Source: JBOGGX01 sp050744245 (GTDB lineage: Bacteria; Actinomycetota; Acidimicrobiia; Acidimicrobiales; JBOGGX01). Taken from it: 48,470 bases of DNA. Positions 18,412-25,398 of this stretch are shown here, in pieces. A program made the position numbers and the translations under genes. A model generated the notes under the pieces. The model was given only the letters and a program-made list of their open reading frames with translations, made no database searches and had not been told where the DNA came from. The stretch is taken from positions 1 to 48,470 of the forward strand of contig JBOGGX010000078.1 of NCBI GenBank assembly GCA_050744245.1, in the 5' to 3' direction. Every line of letters begins with the position of its first letter. Position 1 is the first letter of the stretch.

Positions 18412-18490
18412 CAATGAGCGAGCCCGTCGGGCGAGCGAACCAGCGGCACAGCATGTCTTCGCCGCGAAGCGGCGAAGCTCTCATTGCTGC
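18412..18490 (+). repeat. 79-bp hairpin element, copy B, just after the kinase gene
   Basis: This is the second copy of the element found at 10796-10874, in the same orientation relative to the upstream gene end. Its core is a perfect 9-base stem, CTTCGCCGC and GCGGCGAAG, with loop GAA at about 18456-18476. Short terminal inverted repeats CAATGAG (18412-18418) and CTCATTG (18479-18485) bound it. It fills most of the gap between the kinase and PAC2 genes, and could end transcription or be a small mobile or REP-like unit. Confidence 0.72.
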
Positions 18491-18541
18491 TCCCGATGCC
18501 GGCGTCACCGTGAGTCGGTGTCCTACGTCGAGGGTGCAGCA

Positions 18542-19426
18542 ATGAGTGAGCTGTTCGAGATGCACGGCCGGCCCGATCTCGCCGATCCGGTGCTGGTGCT
18601 CGCGCTCGACGGTTGGATCGACGCCGGCTTCGGTGCGGCCGTGGCCCGCCGGGCCCTCCTCGACGCGGCCGGTCCGACGACACTCATCGCCACGTTCGAC
18701 CGGGATCGGCTGCTCGACTTCCGCGCCCGCCGTCCCACGATGCACATCGAAGTCGGCGAGGTGACGTCGATGTCGTGGCCCAGCATCGAGCTCCGGGCCG
18801 CCGTCGATCCGCCGCAGCCGTCGATGCTGTATCTGGTGGGAGCCGAGCCCGATCATGCCTGGGGCGCCTTCTGCGACGCGGTGGTCGACCTGGCCGGACA
18901 GCTGGGCGTGCGGATCGTCGTCGGGCTGGGCGCCTACCCGACGCCGGTGCCCCACACCCGACCGTCCCGACTGGCGGCCACGCTGAGCACACCGGAGCTG
19001 GGCGACGGCCGCCCCTACCTGCTGGCCAGCATCGATGTCCCCGCCGGCGTGCAGACCGCAGTCGAGCAGGCGTGTGCCGAGGCGGGCATCCCAGCCATCG
19101 GGTTGTGGGCCCAGGTGCCTCACTACGTCGTGAGCATGGAGTACCCCGGGGCGGCCGCCGCGCTCGTCGACGGCCTGGCCGATCTCACCGGTCTCCGCAT
19201 CGACGCCACTCCGCTGCTCGACGAGGCGGCCACGCTGCGCCAACGGCTGGACGAGCTCGTCGAGGCCAACCCGGAGCACCTGACGATGGTCCGCCGGCTC
19301 GAGGAGCAGTACGACGCCGAGGCCGTCGCACCCAACGAACAGGGGCTCGCCGGCGGCCGGCTGCCGACGGCCGACGAGCTCGTCGCCGAGGTGGAGCGGT
19401 ACCTGCGCGAGCAGGGCGGCGCCTGA
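18542..19426 (+). CDS. PAC2-family protein
   Basis: The 294-residue protein starts MSELFEMHGRPDLADPVLVLALDGWIDAGFGAAVA, the usual PAC2 opening with the GW.D.G motif. It continues with LYLVGAEPDHAWGAFC, VVGLGAYPTPVPHTRP and a C-terminal helix pair ending in an Arg/Glu-rich segment. PAC2 (proteasome assembly chaperone 2-like) proteins are widespread in actinobacteria and archaea. A role in proteasome assembly has been shown only for the eukaryotic relatives. ATG 18542 is preferred over an in-frame GTG 24 bases upstream because the family N-terminus begins here. It lies 18 bases before the LLM oxidoreductase gene, so cotranscription is likely. Confidence 0.85.
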   Translation: MSELFEMHGRPDLADPVLVLALDGWIDAGFGAAVARRALLDAAGPTTLIATFDRDRLLDFRARRPTMHIEVGEVTSMSWPSIELRAAVDPPQPSMLYLVGAEPDHAWGAFCDAVVDLAGQLGVRIVVGLGAYPTPVPHTRPSRLAATLSTPELGDGRPYLLASIDVPAGVQTAVEQACAEAGIPAIGLWAQVPHYVVSMEYPGAAAALVDGLADLTGLRIDATPLLDEAATLRQRLDELVEANPEHLTMVRRLEEQYDAEAVAPNEQGLAGGRLPTADELVAEVERYLREQGGA

Positions 19427-19444
19427 CCGGTGTAAGAAGCACCC

Positions 19445-20455
19445 ATGAAGGTCGACGGAACCATCGCGCTCGATCCCGCCCACGCCGCACAGAGCGCCCG
19501 CGCCGCCGAGGCCGCCGGCTACGACGGTGCGTGGTGCCCCGAGACCAACCACGACCCGTTCGTCTCTCTCACCTTGGCGAGCGAGCACACGGAGCGGCTC
19601 CAGCTCGGCACCGCGATCGCCGTCGCCTTCGCCCGCAACCCGATGTCGCTGGCGACCACGGCCAACGACCTCCAACTGCTGTCGCAGGGGCGTCTGATGC
19701 TCGGCCTCGGATCGCAAATCCAGCCGCACATCGAGAAGCGGTTCAGCATGCCGTGGTCGCACCCGGCTCCCCGGATGCGGGAGTTCATCGCCGCCATGCG
19801 CGCCATCTGGGGCAGCTGGAACGACGGCGAACGGCTCGCGTTCCGTGGCGACTTCTATACGCACACGCTGATGACCCCATTCTTCAATCCAGGGCCCAAT
19901 CCCCACGGTCCGCCGAAGGTCTATCTGGCCGGTGTCGGCCCCAAGATGACCGAGGTCGCCGGCGAGATGAGCGACGGGTTCCTGTGTCACGGCTTCACCA
20001 CCGAGCGCTACCTCAACGAGGTCACCATCCCCGCCCTCATCAGGGGACGGGCCAAGGTGGGCAAGACCCTCGACGGGTTCGACGTGGCCGGGCCGTTCTT
20101 CGTCATCACCGGCACCAACGACGACGAGGTCAAGGCGGCCGACTCGATGGTGCGATCGCAGATCGCGTTCTACGGCTCGACGCCGGCCTACCGCGCCGTC
20201 CTGGAGCTGCACGGCTGGGGCGAGCTGCAGACGGAGCTGAACTCGTTGTCGAAGCAGGGCCGCTGGTCCGACATGGCGGAGATGATCGACGACGACATCG
20301 TCGACGCATTCGCGGTCGTCGCCGAACCCGACCGCGTCGCGCCCGAACTCCTCGAGCGCTTCGGGGGCACGGTCACCCGCCTGTCGTTCTACATGCCGGG
20401 CACGGCCGACGCCGCCAAATGGAGCGGCATCGTCGCAACCCTCCAGGCGGCCTAG
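19445..20455 (+). CDS. LLM-class F420-dependent oxidoreductase
   Basis: The 336-residue luciferase-like TIM barrel carries the family's landmarks: AAEAAGYDGAWCPETNHDPFV, TAIAVAFARNPMSLATTANDLQLLSQGRLMLGLG broken by the usual Gly-rich loop, and PPKVYLAGVGPKMTEVAGEMSDGFLCHGF. This wording fits the TIGR03617-type F420-dependent subfamily common in mycobacteria and Acidimicrobiia. Cofactor F420 is inferred from the family, and the substrate is unknown. It follows the PAC2 gene closely and converges on the L,D-transpeptidase gene, with only 13 bases between stops. Confidence 0.85.
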   Translation: MKVDGTIALDPAHAAQSARAAEAAGYDGAWCPETNHDPFVSLTLASEHTERLQLGTAIAVAFARNPMSLATTANDLQLLSQGRLMLGLGSQIQPHIEKRFSMPWSHPAPRMREFIAAMRAIWGSWNDGERLAFRGDFYTHTLMTPFFNPGPNPHGPPKVYLAGVGPKMTEVAGEMSDGFLCHGFTTERYLNEVTIPALIRGRAKVGKTLDGFDVAGPFFVITGTNDDEVKAADSMVRSQIAFYGSTPAYRAVLELHGWGELQTELNSLSKQGRWSDMAEMIDDDIVDAFAVVAEPDRVAPELLERFGGTVTRLSFYMPGTADAAKWSGIVATLQAA

Positions 20456-20468
20456 CCGGCCCGCCGCG

Positions 20469-21197
20469 CTACGGCAGGATCTCGACGGGCACGCCGAGCG
20501 GGAGGATGCCGGCGAGGAAGGTGATGCCCTCGTTCGACATCCGGATGCAGCCGTGGCTGACCTGTCGACCGATCGACGACGGATCGTTGGTGCCGTGGAG
20601 GCCGATGACGCCATCGCCGCCGGCGAAGCTGGTCAGCTGGTCGGAAAAGCCCGACAGGCCGTAGGCGTACGGCCCATAGCCGCCGTTCGGGTTCGACGGC
20701 TGGAGCAGTTCCTTGATGTAGTAGCGGCCGCCGGGCGTCGGCGTGTCCGACGTGCCGATGCCGACCGGCTCGTCGAGGATGACCTCGTCGCCGTCGTAGA
20801 CCGTCACTCGGAGGTTCGACAGTGACACGTCGATGTGGAACGTGTGCGTCGACAGCTGGACGTCGCTGGTCCTGATCCAGCCCTGGCTGCCGTTGGGCCG
20901 CACCGGGAGGAACACCTGAAGCCAGTCGTCGTCCTCCCTCTTGTCCACGAGGAACACCAGTGGCGCACCAACGGGGGTCGGATGGCCGAGCACGTGGATC
21001 GGTTCGCCGGCCCCGCCCGGCTCGGCGAAGACGGCGACCTCGGGCACGACCGACTCGGCGACCGTGCTCAGGTTGGGGTCCTCGGCCGGCGCCGAGCCGT
21101 CGCCGTCGCGGGCGCCCGACTCGGCGCCCGCGTTGCAGCCGGCCGCGACGAGGGTGAGGAGGGACGCGGCCAGCACGGCCCGCAGGTGGCGGCGCAT
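20469..21197 (-). CDS. L,D-transpeptidase lipoprotein (YkuD domain)
   Basis: The 242-residue protein begins with a lipoprotein signal (MRRHLRAVLAASLLTLVAAGC, Cys about residue 21). An SH3-like region (about 60-120) follows, then a YkuD domain with the catalytic motif HGTND...SHGCIRMSN, in which C217 is the nucleophile. L,D-transpeptidases make 3-3 crosslinks in peptidoglycan. The start ATG 21197 overlaps the upstream stop by one base (TGATG), so it is translationally coupled to the secreted protein upstream. The YkuD signature is complete and the length normal. Confidence 0.92.
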   Translation of the reverse strand: MRRHLRAVLAASLLTLVAAGCNAGAESGARDGDGSAPAEDPNLSTVAESVVPEVAVFAEPGGAGEPIHVLGHPTPVGAPLVFLVDKREDDDWLQVFLPVRPNGSQGWIRTSDVQLSTHTFHIDVSLSNLRVTVYDGDEVILDEPVGIGTSDTPTPGGRYYIKELLQPSNPNGGYGPYAYGLSGFSDQLTSFAGGDGVIGLHGTNDPSSIGRQVSHGCIRMSNEGITFLAGILPLGVPVEILP

Positions 21198-22399
21198 CAG
21201 CCGGTGAAGTTGGGCTCGGCCGGGACCGGGGTGGCCGGATCGGCGGGCGGCGGAGCGTCCGGATCGTCCTCGGTCACGACGGTGGTGCTGGTCGTGGTGG
21301 TCGAGGTGGTGGTGGTCGTCGTCGGCTGACTGCACGAGACCGGGCTGATGGCCAGGTTCTGCGGCCGCCGCGTGCCGGCGATGTCGTTGGCGGTGGTGCC
21401 GGCGGAGAGGTCTGCCGTCCCCGACGAGCCGTCGAGGGTGAAGACCCGGCCGTCGATCACCTCGCCCCACAGCGTCCCGGTGCCCCGATCGATGGCCAGG
21501 CCGGGGATCGTGGCCCCGGAGGCGTTGAGACCGATCGGACCCACCTCGGTGGTGGCTCCCGTGTCCGGGTCGATGGTGGTCAACACCATGGGGATCGCGG
21601 GCCGTGGATCCTGCACGCCCGGGACGCCGGGTCCGCCTGCCCCGGGGGGCGGCTGGCCGACGAGCGGCGGGGTCGGCTGGGCCGTCACCCGGCCGCCGAT
21701 GGCGCCCGACGGCAGCTGGCCCGGCTGCCCGGGGAGCGTGTTGATCGTTTCGGTCGTCGGCTGGGCCGTTTCGTCCGTGTCCCGCTCGGGCACCTCGATC
21801 GAAAGTCCGAAGACGGTTCCTTCACACGCCGTGTCGGTGGCGATCGTGAGGAACCCGCTGTCGTCGGTGAGACGGCTCACCGGCACCAGGCCGGACGAGG
21901 CGCCGTCGATGTCGACCACGAAGACGGTCTCGAACTCCCCGGGCGCCAATCCGGTCAGCAACGCCACGCCGTCCTGGCTGAAGGTGAGCGCCGTCATGAC
22001 CATGAGAAGCCCGGTGTCGTTGTTCTCCGTGAGCATCCCGACGAGCGTGGCCGCCCCGGTGCCGACGTCGATCGTGTAGAGCTCGGCCGGTTCGAACTGC
22101 TGGGTCTCCGGGTCGTCGTCGGCGTGGCTGTCGGCCACCGCGAACAACGTGCCGTCCGGTCCGAACGCGAGCGCAGAGAACTGCTCGTCGACGCCGGTGG
22201 AGCCGATCTGATCGGACTCGCCCGTGGCCAGGTCGATCGAGAAGAACTGGCGACCCTCGATGAAGAAGCCGGTTGGCGCGGCCGACGCCGGCGCCTGGCC
22301 GACGACGAACCCCGCGCCGAGCACGGCGAGCGCCACCGCCAGCCGCGCCGCCGCCCGGCCTCGCCGATGAACCCTGTCTCGAACCACGCCGCCTCCCAT
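21197..22399 (-). CDS. Secreted repeat protein of unknown function
   Basis: The 400-residue protein has a signal peptide (about 15-41, cleaved after ASA). It then has beta-rich repeats of the kind FSIDLATGESDQIGSTGVDEQ, FAVADSHADD and YTIDVGTGAATLVG. These look like DUF4394/PQQ-like propeller blades that report stored values with their time or limit. A Pro/Gly-rich spacer (about 235-275) separates a second set (TIDPDTGATTEVGPIG, AGTTANDIAGTRRPQNLA). The C-terminus is a Thr-rich stalk (TTTTTTSTTTTSTTVV), likely glycosylated or wall-spanning. No catalytic motif is seen. It is coupled to the L,D-transpeptidase, which suggests a cell-envelope role. Confidence 0.7.
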   Translation of the reverse strand: MGGGVVRDRVHRRGRAAARLAVALAVLGAGFVVGQAPASAAPTGFFIEGRQFFSIDLATGESDQIGSTGVDEQFSALAFGPDGTLFAVADSHADDDPETQQFEPAELYTIDVGTGAATLVGMLTENNDTGLLMVMTALTFSQDGVALLTGLAPGEFETVFVVDIDGASSGLVPVSRLTDDSGFLTIATDTACEGTVFGLSIEVPERDTDETAQPTTETINTLPGQPGQLPSGAIGGRVTAQPTPPLVGQPPPGAGGPGVPGVQDPRPAIPMVLTTIDPDTGATTEVGPIGLNASGATIPGLAIDRGTGTLWGEVIDGRVFTLDGSSGTADLSAGTTANDIAGTRRPQNLAISPVSCSQPTTTTTTSTTTTSTTVVTEDDPDAPPPADPATPVPAEPNFTG

Positions 22400-22674
22400 G
22401 TCGGGGATTTCGACTTCGGGATACAGAGGGTTCGACGCCTGGCCTTGTTTCGCCCGATCGGGCAGACCTCAGGGCAACGACGAGAGGTGGGCCGGCGACG
22501 CGGCGCGGATGACCGTGCGCTACCGAAGGCCACGCCGGCGAGGCCGACAGCCGAGTGGCGCCGACAACACAGCCGGGTGAGGCTGCGCAGCCGCCAGGGC
22601 GGAGCAGCCAACCAGGGCTGGGCGGTTGCCGAAGGCCGCGCCGGCGAGGCCGAAGGCCGAGTGGCGCAGACAAC
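22400..22674. repeat. Intergenic region with two 52-bp direct repeats
   Basis: Copies at 22523-22574 and 22629-22680 match at 47 of 52 positions without gaps, 106 bases apart. On the minus strand they contain GGCC-TTC-GGCC style mini-hairpins. The second copy reaches past 22674 and holds the stop codon of the acyl-AMP ligase (22675-22677). Between them is a perfect 12-base palindrome GGCTGCGCAGCC (near 22581). Near 22450 there is also GCCCGATCGGGC. No gene is seen in this stretch. It separates the ligase end from the start of the secreted-protein gene, both on the minus strand. Confidence 0.7.
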
Positions 22675-24351
22675 TCAGCCAACGGGCGCGAGCGTGGCGT
22701 CCAGGTACTGCCGGCGGCACAGGGACCGCTGGAGCTTCCCCGACGACGTCTTGGGCAGCGAACCGGGCGCGACGAGCACGATCTCCTTCGCCGGCAGGCC
22801 GACCGTCTCGCGAACCCGCTCGGCGACGAACTTGCGGGTGAGCTCGGGATCGTCGGTGCGTGACTCGGCCACCACCACCACTCCCTCGCGATGGCGGTGT
22901 CCCTCGACGCCGAAGGCGATGACGTTGCCGGCGCGGATCGAGTCGATCGTCGACACGGCCTTCTCGATGTCCTCGGGGAACACGTTGCGGCCGCCGACGA
23001 TGATCACGTCCTTGATGCGCCCGCACACAACGAGCTCGCCGTCGATCGTGTACGCCAGGTCGCCGGTGCGCAGCCACCCGTCCTGGAACGCCGCTCGGGT
23101 CGCCTCTGGATTGTTGTAGTAGCCGGACGTCACCGAGTCGCCACGGAGCTGGAGCTCGCCGACCTCCCGCTCACCCATGGCCCGCCCGGTGCCGGGATCG
23201 ACGATCCGCATGTCGAGGCCGGGCAACGGGCGCCCCAGGCGGGCCAGTCGGCGCGAGCCGGGCGTGCCCGGTTCCCGCTCGGACGCATACCCCTCGGTCG
23301 CCAGCACCAGGCGGTCGACACAGTCGGTGCGCAGACCGTCGAGCGGCTTGGGGAACGTGCCCCCGATCACCACCTCGGCCATGCCGAACGCGGGGAAGAC
23401 CGCCCTCGGCCGGAGGCCGAATCTGCGGCCCTGGGCCACGAACTCCTCCACCTGGTCCGGATCGACCGGCTCGGCGCCGTTGAGCCCGATGCGAAGGGGG
23501 GACAGGTCCAGGTCGCTCGCGGTGCGCAGCGCCCGGGCCGCCAGCACCCAGGAGAAGTTCGGTCCTGCGGTCGCCGTGCCCTTGAACTCCGAGAGCCATT
23601 GCATCCACCGGATCGGCGCCCCTAGGAAGTCCTGGGGCCGGGCCAATACCCCGTTCACCGCCGTCGTCAGGGGGATCATCACGAACCCGACCAGACCCAT
23701 GTCGTGGTAGAGCGGGAGCCAGGAGACGAGGACGTCCCGGTCGCGGTCGAGCTCGCCGGCCTGGCACACGCCGTCGAGGTTGGCGCACACCGCCCGGTGC
23801 GGGAGCATCACGCCCTTTGGTTCTGCGGTCGAACCGCTGGTGAACTGGAGAACGGCGAGGCTGTCGGGGTCGACCCGTGGCCGATCGAGGTCGGCGGCCG
23901 TTGGCCGACCTGGTCCAGGAAGCAGATCCGACAGCAGCACCTGTGGCGGATCGCCCGCGGTCGGCGCGAGGAACGGGGCCAGGTCGGGGTCGACGACGAC
24001 GAGGTCGGTGCCGGCCGCCGCGATCCGGGTCCTGGTCTGCTCGACGAACTCCTCGAGCGACCCCAGCCGCATCGGGAGCGGCAGGACGACCAGGGTGGCG
24101 CCGCAGAGCCACACGGCCTGGACGGCGGTGACGAACGGTCGGCTCGTCGGTCCGAGCATGGCCACGTGGGCGCCGGGGGCCACTCCCCTGGCCTGGAGCG
24201 CGGCAGCCATCGCTCTGGCCTCGTCGTGGAGTCGGCCGTACGGCACACGGTCGACGTCGTCGCCGGTGACGAAGGTGAGCTCACCCGATCGGGCCGACGC
24301 CTGCTCGATGCGGTCGGGAAGGGTGAGAACGTCGCGGGCACCGCTCTGCAC
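22675..24351 (-). CDS. Fatty acyl-AMP ligase-like (FadD/FAAL) enzyme
   Basis: The 558-residue ANL-superfamily enzyme adenylates a fatty acid using ATP. It has the P-loop-like FTSGSTAEPKGVMLPH, the FAAL-type WLPLYHDMGLVG, the A5-like FPAFGMAEVVIGGTFP and the hinge/A8 region GRIKDVIIVGGRNVFPEDIE. A terminal PKTSSGKLQRS holds the catalytic Lys. The YHDMGL wording suggests a FAAL rather than an acetyl-CoA synthetase, but whether the product is acyl-AMP or acyl-CoA cannot be decided from sequence alone. No PKS, NRPS or acyl carrier gene is adjacent. The 3' end is inside a 52-bp repeat. The start is ATG/GTG 24351. Confidence 0.85.
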   Translation of the reverse strand: MQSGARDVLTLPDRIEQASARSGELTFVTGDDVDRVPYGRLHDEARAMAAALQARGVAPGAHVAMLGPTSRPFVTAVQAVWLCGATLVVLPLPMRLGSLEEFVEQTRTRIAAAGTDLVVVDPDLAPFLAPTAGDPPQVLLSDLLPGPGRPTAADLDRPRVDPDSLAVLQFTSGSTAEPKGVMLPHRAVCANLDGVCQAGELDRDRDVLVSWLPLYHDMGLVGFVMIPLTTAVNGVLARPQDFLGAPIRWMQWLSEFKGTATAGPNFSWVLAARALRTASDLDLSPLRIGLNGAEPVDPDQVEEFVAQGRRFGLRPRAVFPAFGMAEVVIGGTFPKPLDGLRTDCVDRLVLATEGYASEREPGTPGSRRLARLGRPLPGLDMRIVDPGTGRAMGEREVGELQLRGDSVTSGYYNNPEATRAAFQDGWLRTGDLAYTIDGELVVCGRIKDVIIVGGRNVFPEDIEKAVSTIDSIRAGNVIAFGVEGHRHREGVVVVAESRTDDPELTRKFVAERVRETVGLPAKEIVLVAPGSLPKTSSGKLQRSLCRRQYLDATLAPVG

Positions 24352-24372
24352 GAGCGGGTCTGACCCCTCAGG

Positions 24373-25398
24373 TTACGGACGGGTTACAGCCGAGGCCGAC
24401 GGATCGGCCGGTGCCGTGATGGGCCGGGCATACACCACCCACACCTTCACCGGCACCCAGCCGGTGCGTTCGTAGAGCCGTGGGGCGCCAGATGCGTTGT
24501 CGGTGTCGACCTCGAGCTCGGCCCGCTCGAACCCGGCGTCGCGGTAGGCCTCGAGCGTCCGGACCATGAGCCAGCGGGCCGCACCCCGTTGCCGCCATTC
24601 GGGGCGCACGCCAATCTGGCCGAGCCAGACCTGACGGATGCCTTCGGCCACCTCATCGGCCTCGTACTCGTAGCTCAGGGAGAAGCCGGCGACGGGATCG
24701 TCCGGCGTGGCGTCGTCGATGAGCAGGGTGGACAGGCCGGACCTGAACGCCCGCTGCCCCGTGAACCACTGCTTCCAGACCACCTCGTCGCGGTCGACCG
24801 ACCCCCAGTGGTCGGCGAACGCTACGTTGCGGGCCCGGCGGGTTGCGTCGTCGTAGCCGAAGTCGAACGGCTCGGGCCGCAGCCCATCGACCTCCGGCGC
24901 CGGATCGATCGGCGCCCGGGGATCGCGCCGCATGACGTGGAAAAGGCGCACGGGTGTGAACCCGGCCCGCTCGACCAGCGCCACCTGCCCGGCGTTGGTC
25001 GGAAGGACGCTGACGTGCACCTCGCCGGGGACGTCCGGGTACCGCTCGGCGTGGCGACCGCGCGCCCGCTCGGCTGCCCACTCCAGGACGTGCCGTCCGA
25101 TCCCGCGCCGGCGCCAGGCCGGATGGATCGTGCCCTCGACGTGCATGTGGTCGACATCGCGCACCCCGGTGGTGGCGAAGACCAGGCCGTACGCGACCAA
25201 CTGCGCGCCGTCCCATCCGCCGATGGTGTCGCGGGCCGGGTCGAGCTGGGCGTCGGTGAGCTCCTCGAGCACGTCGGGCTCGTCGAAGTGCTCGCCGGTC
25301 TGGTCGACCGCTTCGGCCGCGGCCCGCAGCCGGACCAGGTCGGCGGCGTGGGCGGTGGCGAGCGGGCGCCAGTCGAGGCTGGGCGTTGACGGCGTCAC
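24373..25398 (-). CDS. Tandem GNAT acetyltransferase
   Basis: The 341-residue protein has two GNAT folds. The first, about residues 8-165, has the acetyl-CoA loop PAWRRRGIGRHVLEWA (R-R-R-G-I-G). The second, about 170-325, has RPEWRQRGAARWLMVRTLEA and the terminal NASGAPRLYERTGWVPV. Tandem GNAT proteins of this size include mycothiol synthase MshD, so MshD is possible, but nothing else from mycothiol synthesis is nearby and the substrate is not clear. The start is GTG 25398, overlapping the leuS stop by four bases (GTGA), so it is translationally coupled to leuS. Confidence 0.75.
   Translation of the reverse strand: MTPSTPSLDWRPLATAHAADLVRLRAAAEAVDQTGEHFDEPDVLEELTDAQLDPARDTIGGWDGAQLVAYGLVFATTGVRDVDHMHVEGTIHPAWRRRGIGRHVLEWAAERARGRHAERYPDVPGEVHVSVLPTNAGQVALVERAGFTPVRLFHVMRRDPRAPIDPAPEVDGLRPEPFDFGYDDATRRARNVAFADHWGSVDRDEVVWKQWFTGQRAFRSGLSTLLIDDATPDDPVAGFSLSYEYEADEVAEGIRQVWLGQIGVRPEWRQRGAARWLMVRTLEAYRDAGFERAELEVDTDNASGAPRLYERTGWVPVKVWVVYARPITAPADPSASAVTRP

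Noticed and set aside
17336..20614. A 1,090-codon open frame on the minus strand across the kinase, PAC2 and LLM genes
   Set aside because: It is antisense to three recognised genes and its composition (Gly/Arg/Val/Asp-rich without motifs) is that of a shadow frame.
11860..24300. CCCGATCGGG palindromes near 11860, 16523, 22450 and 24285
   Set aside because: Two lie inside genes (near 11860 and 24285) and two in gaps. GATC flanked by G/C runs is expected often at this GC content, so no regulatory role is claimed.
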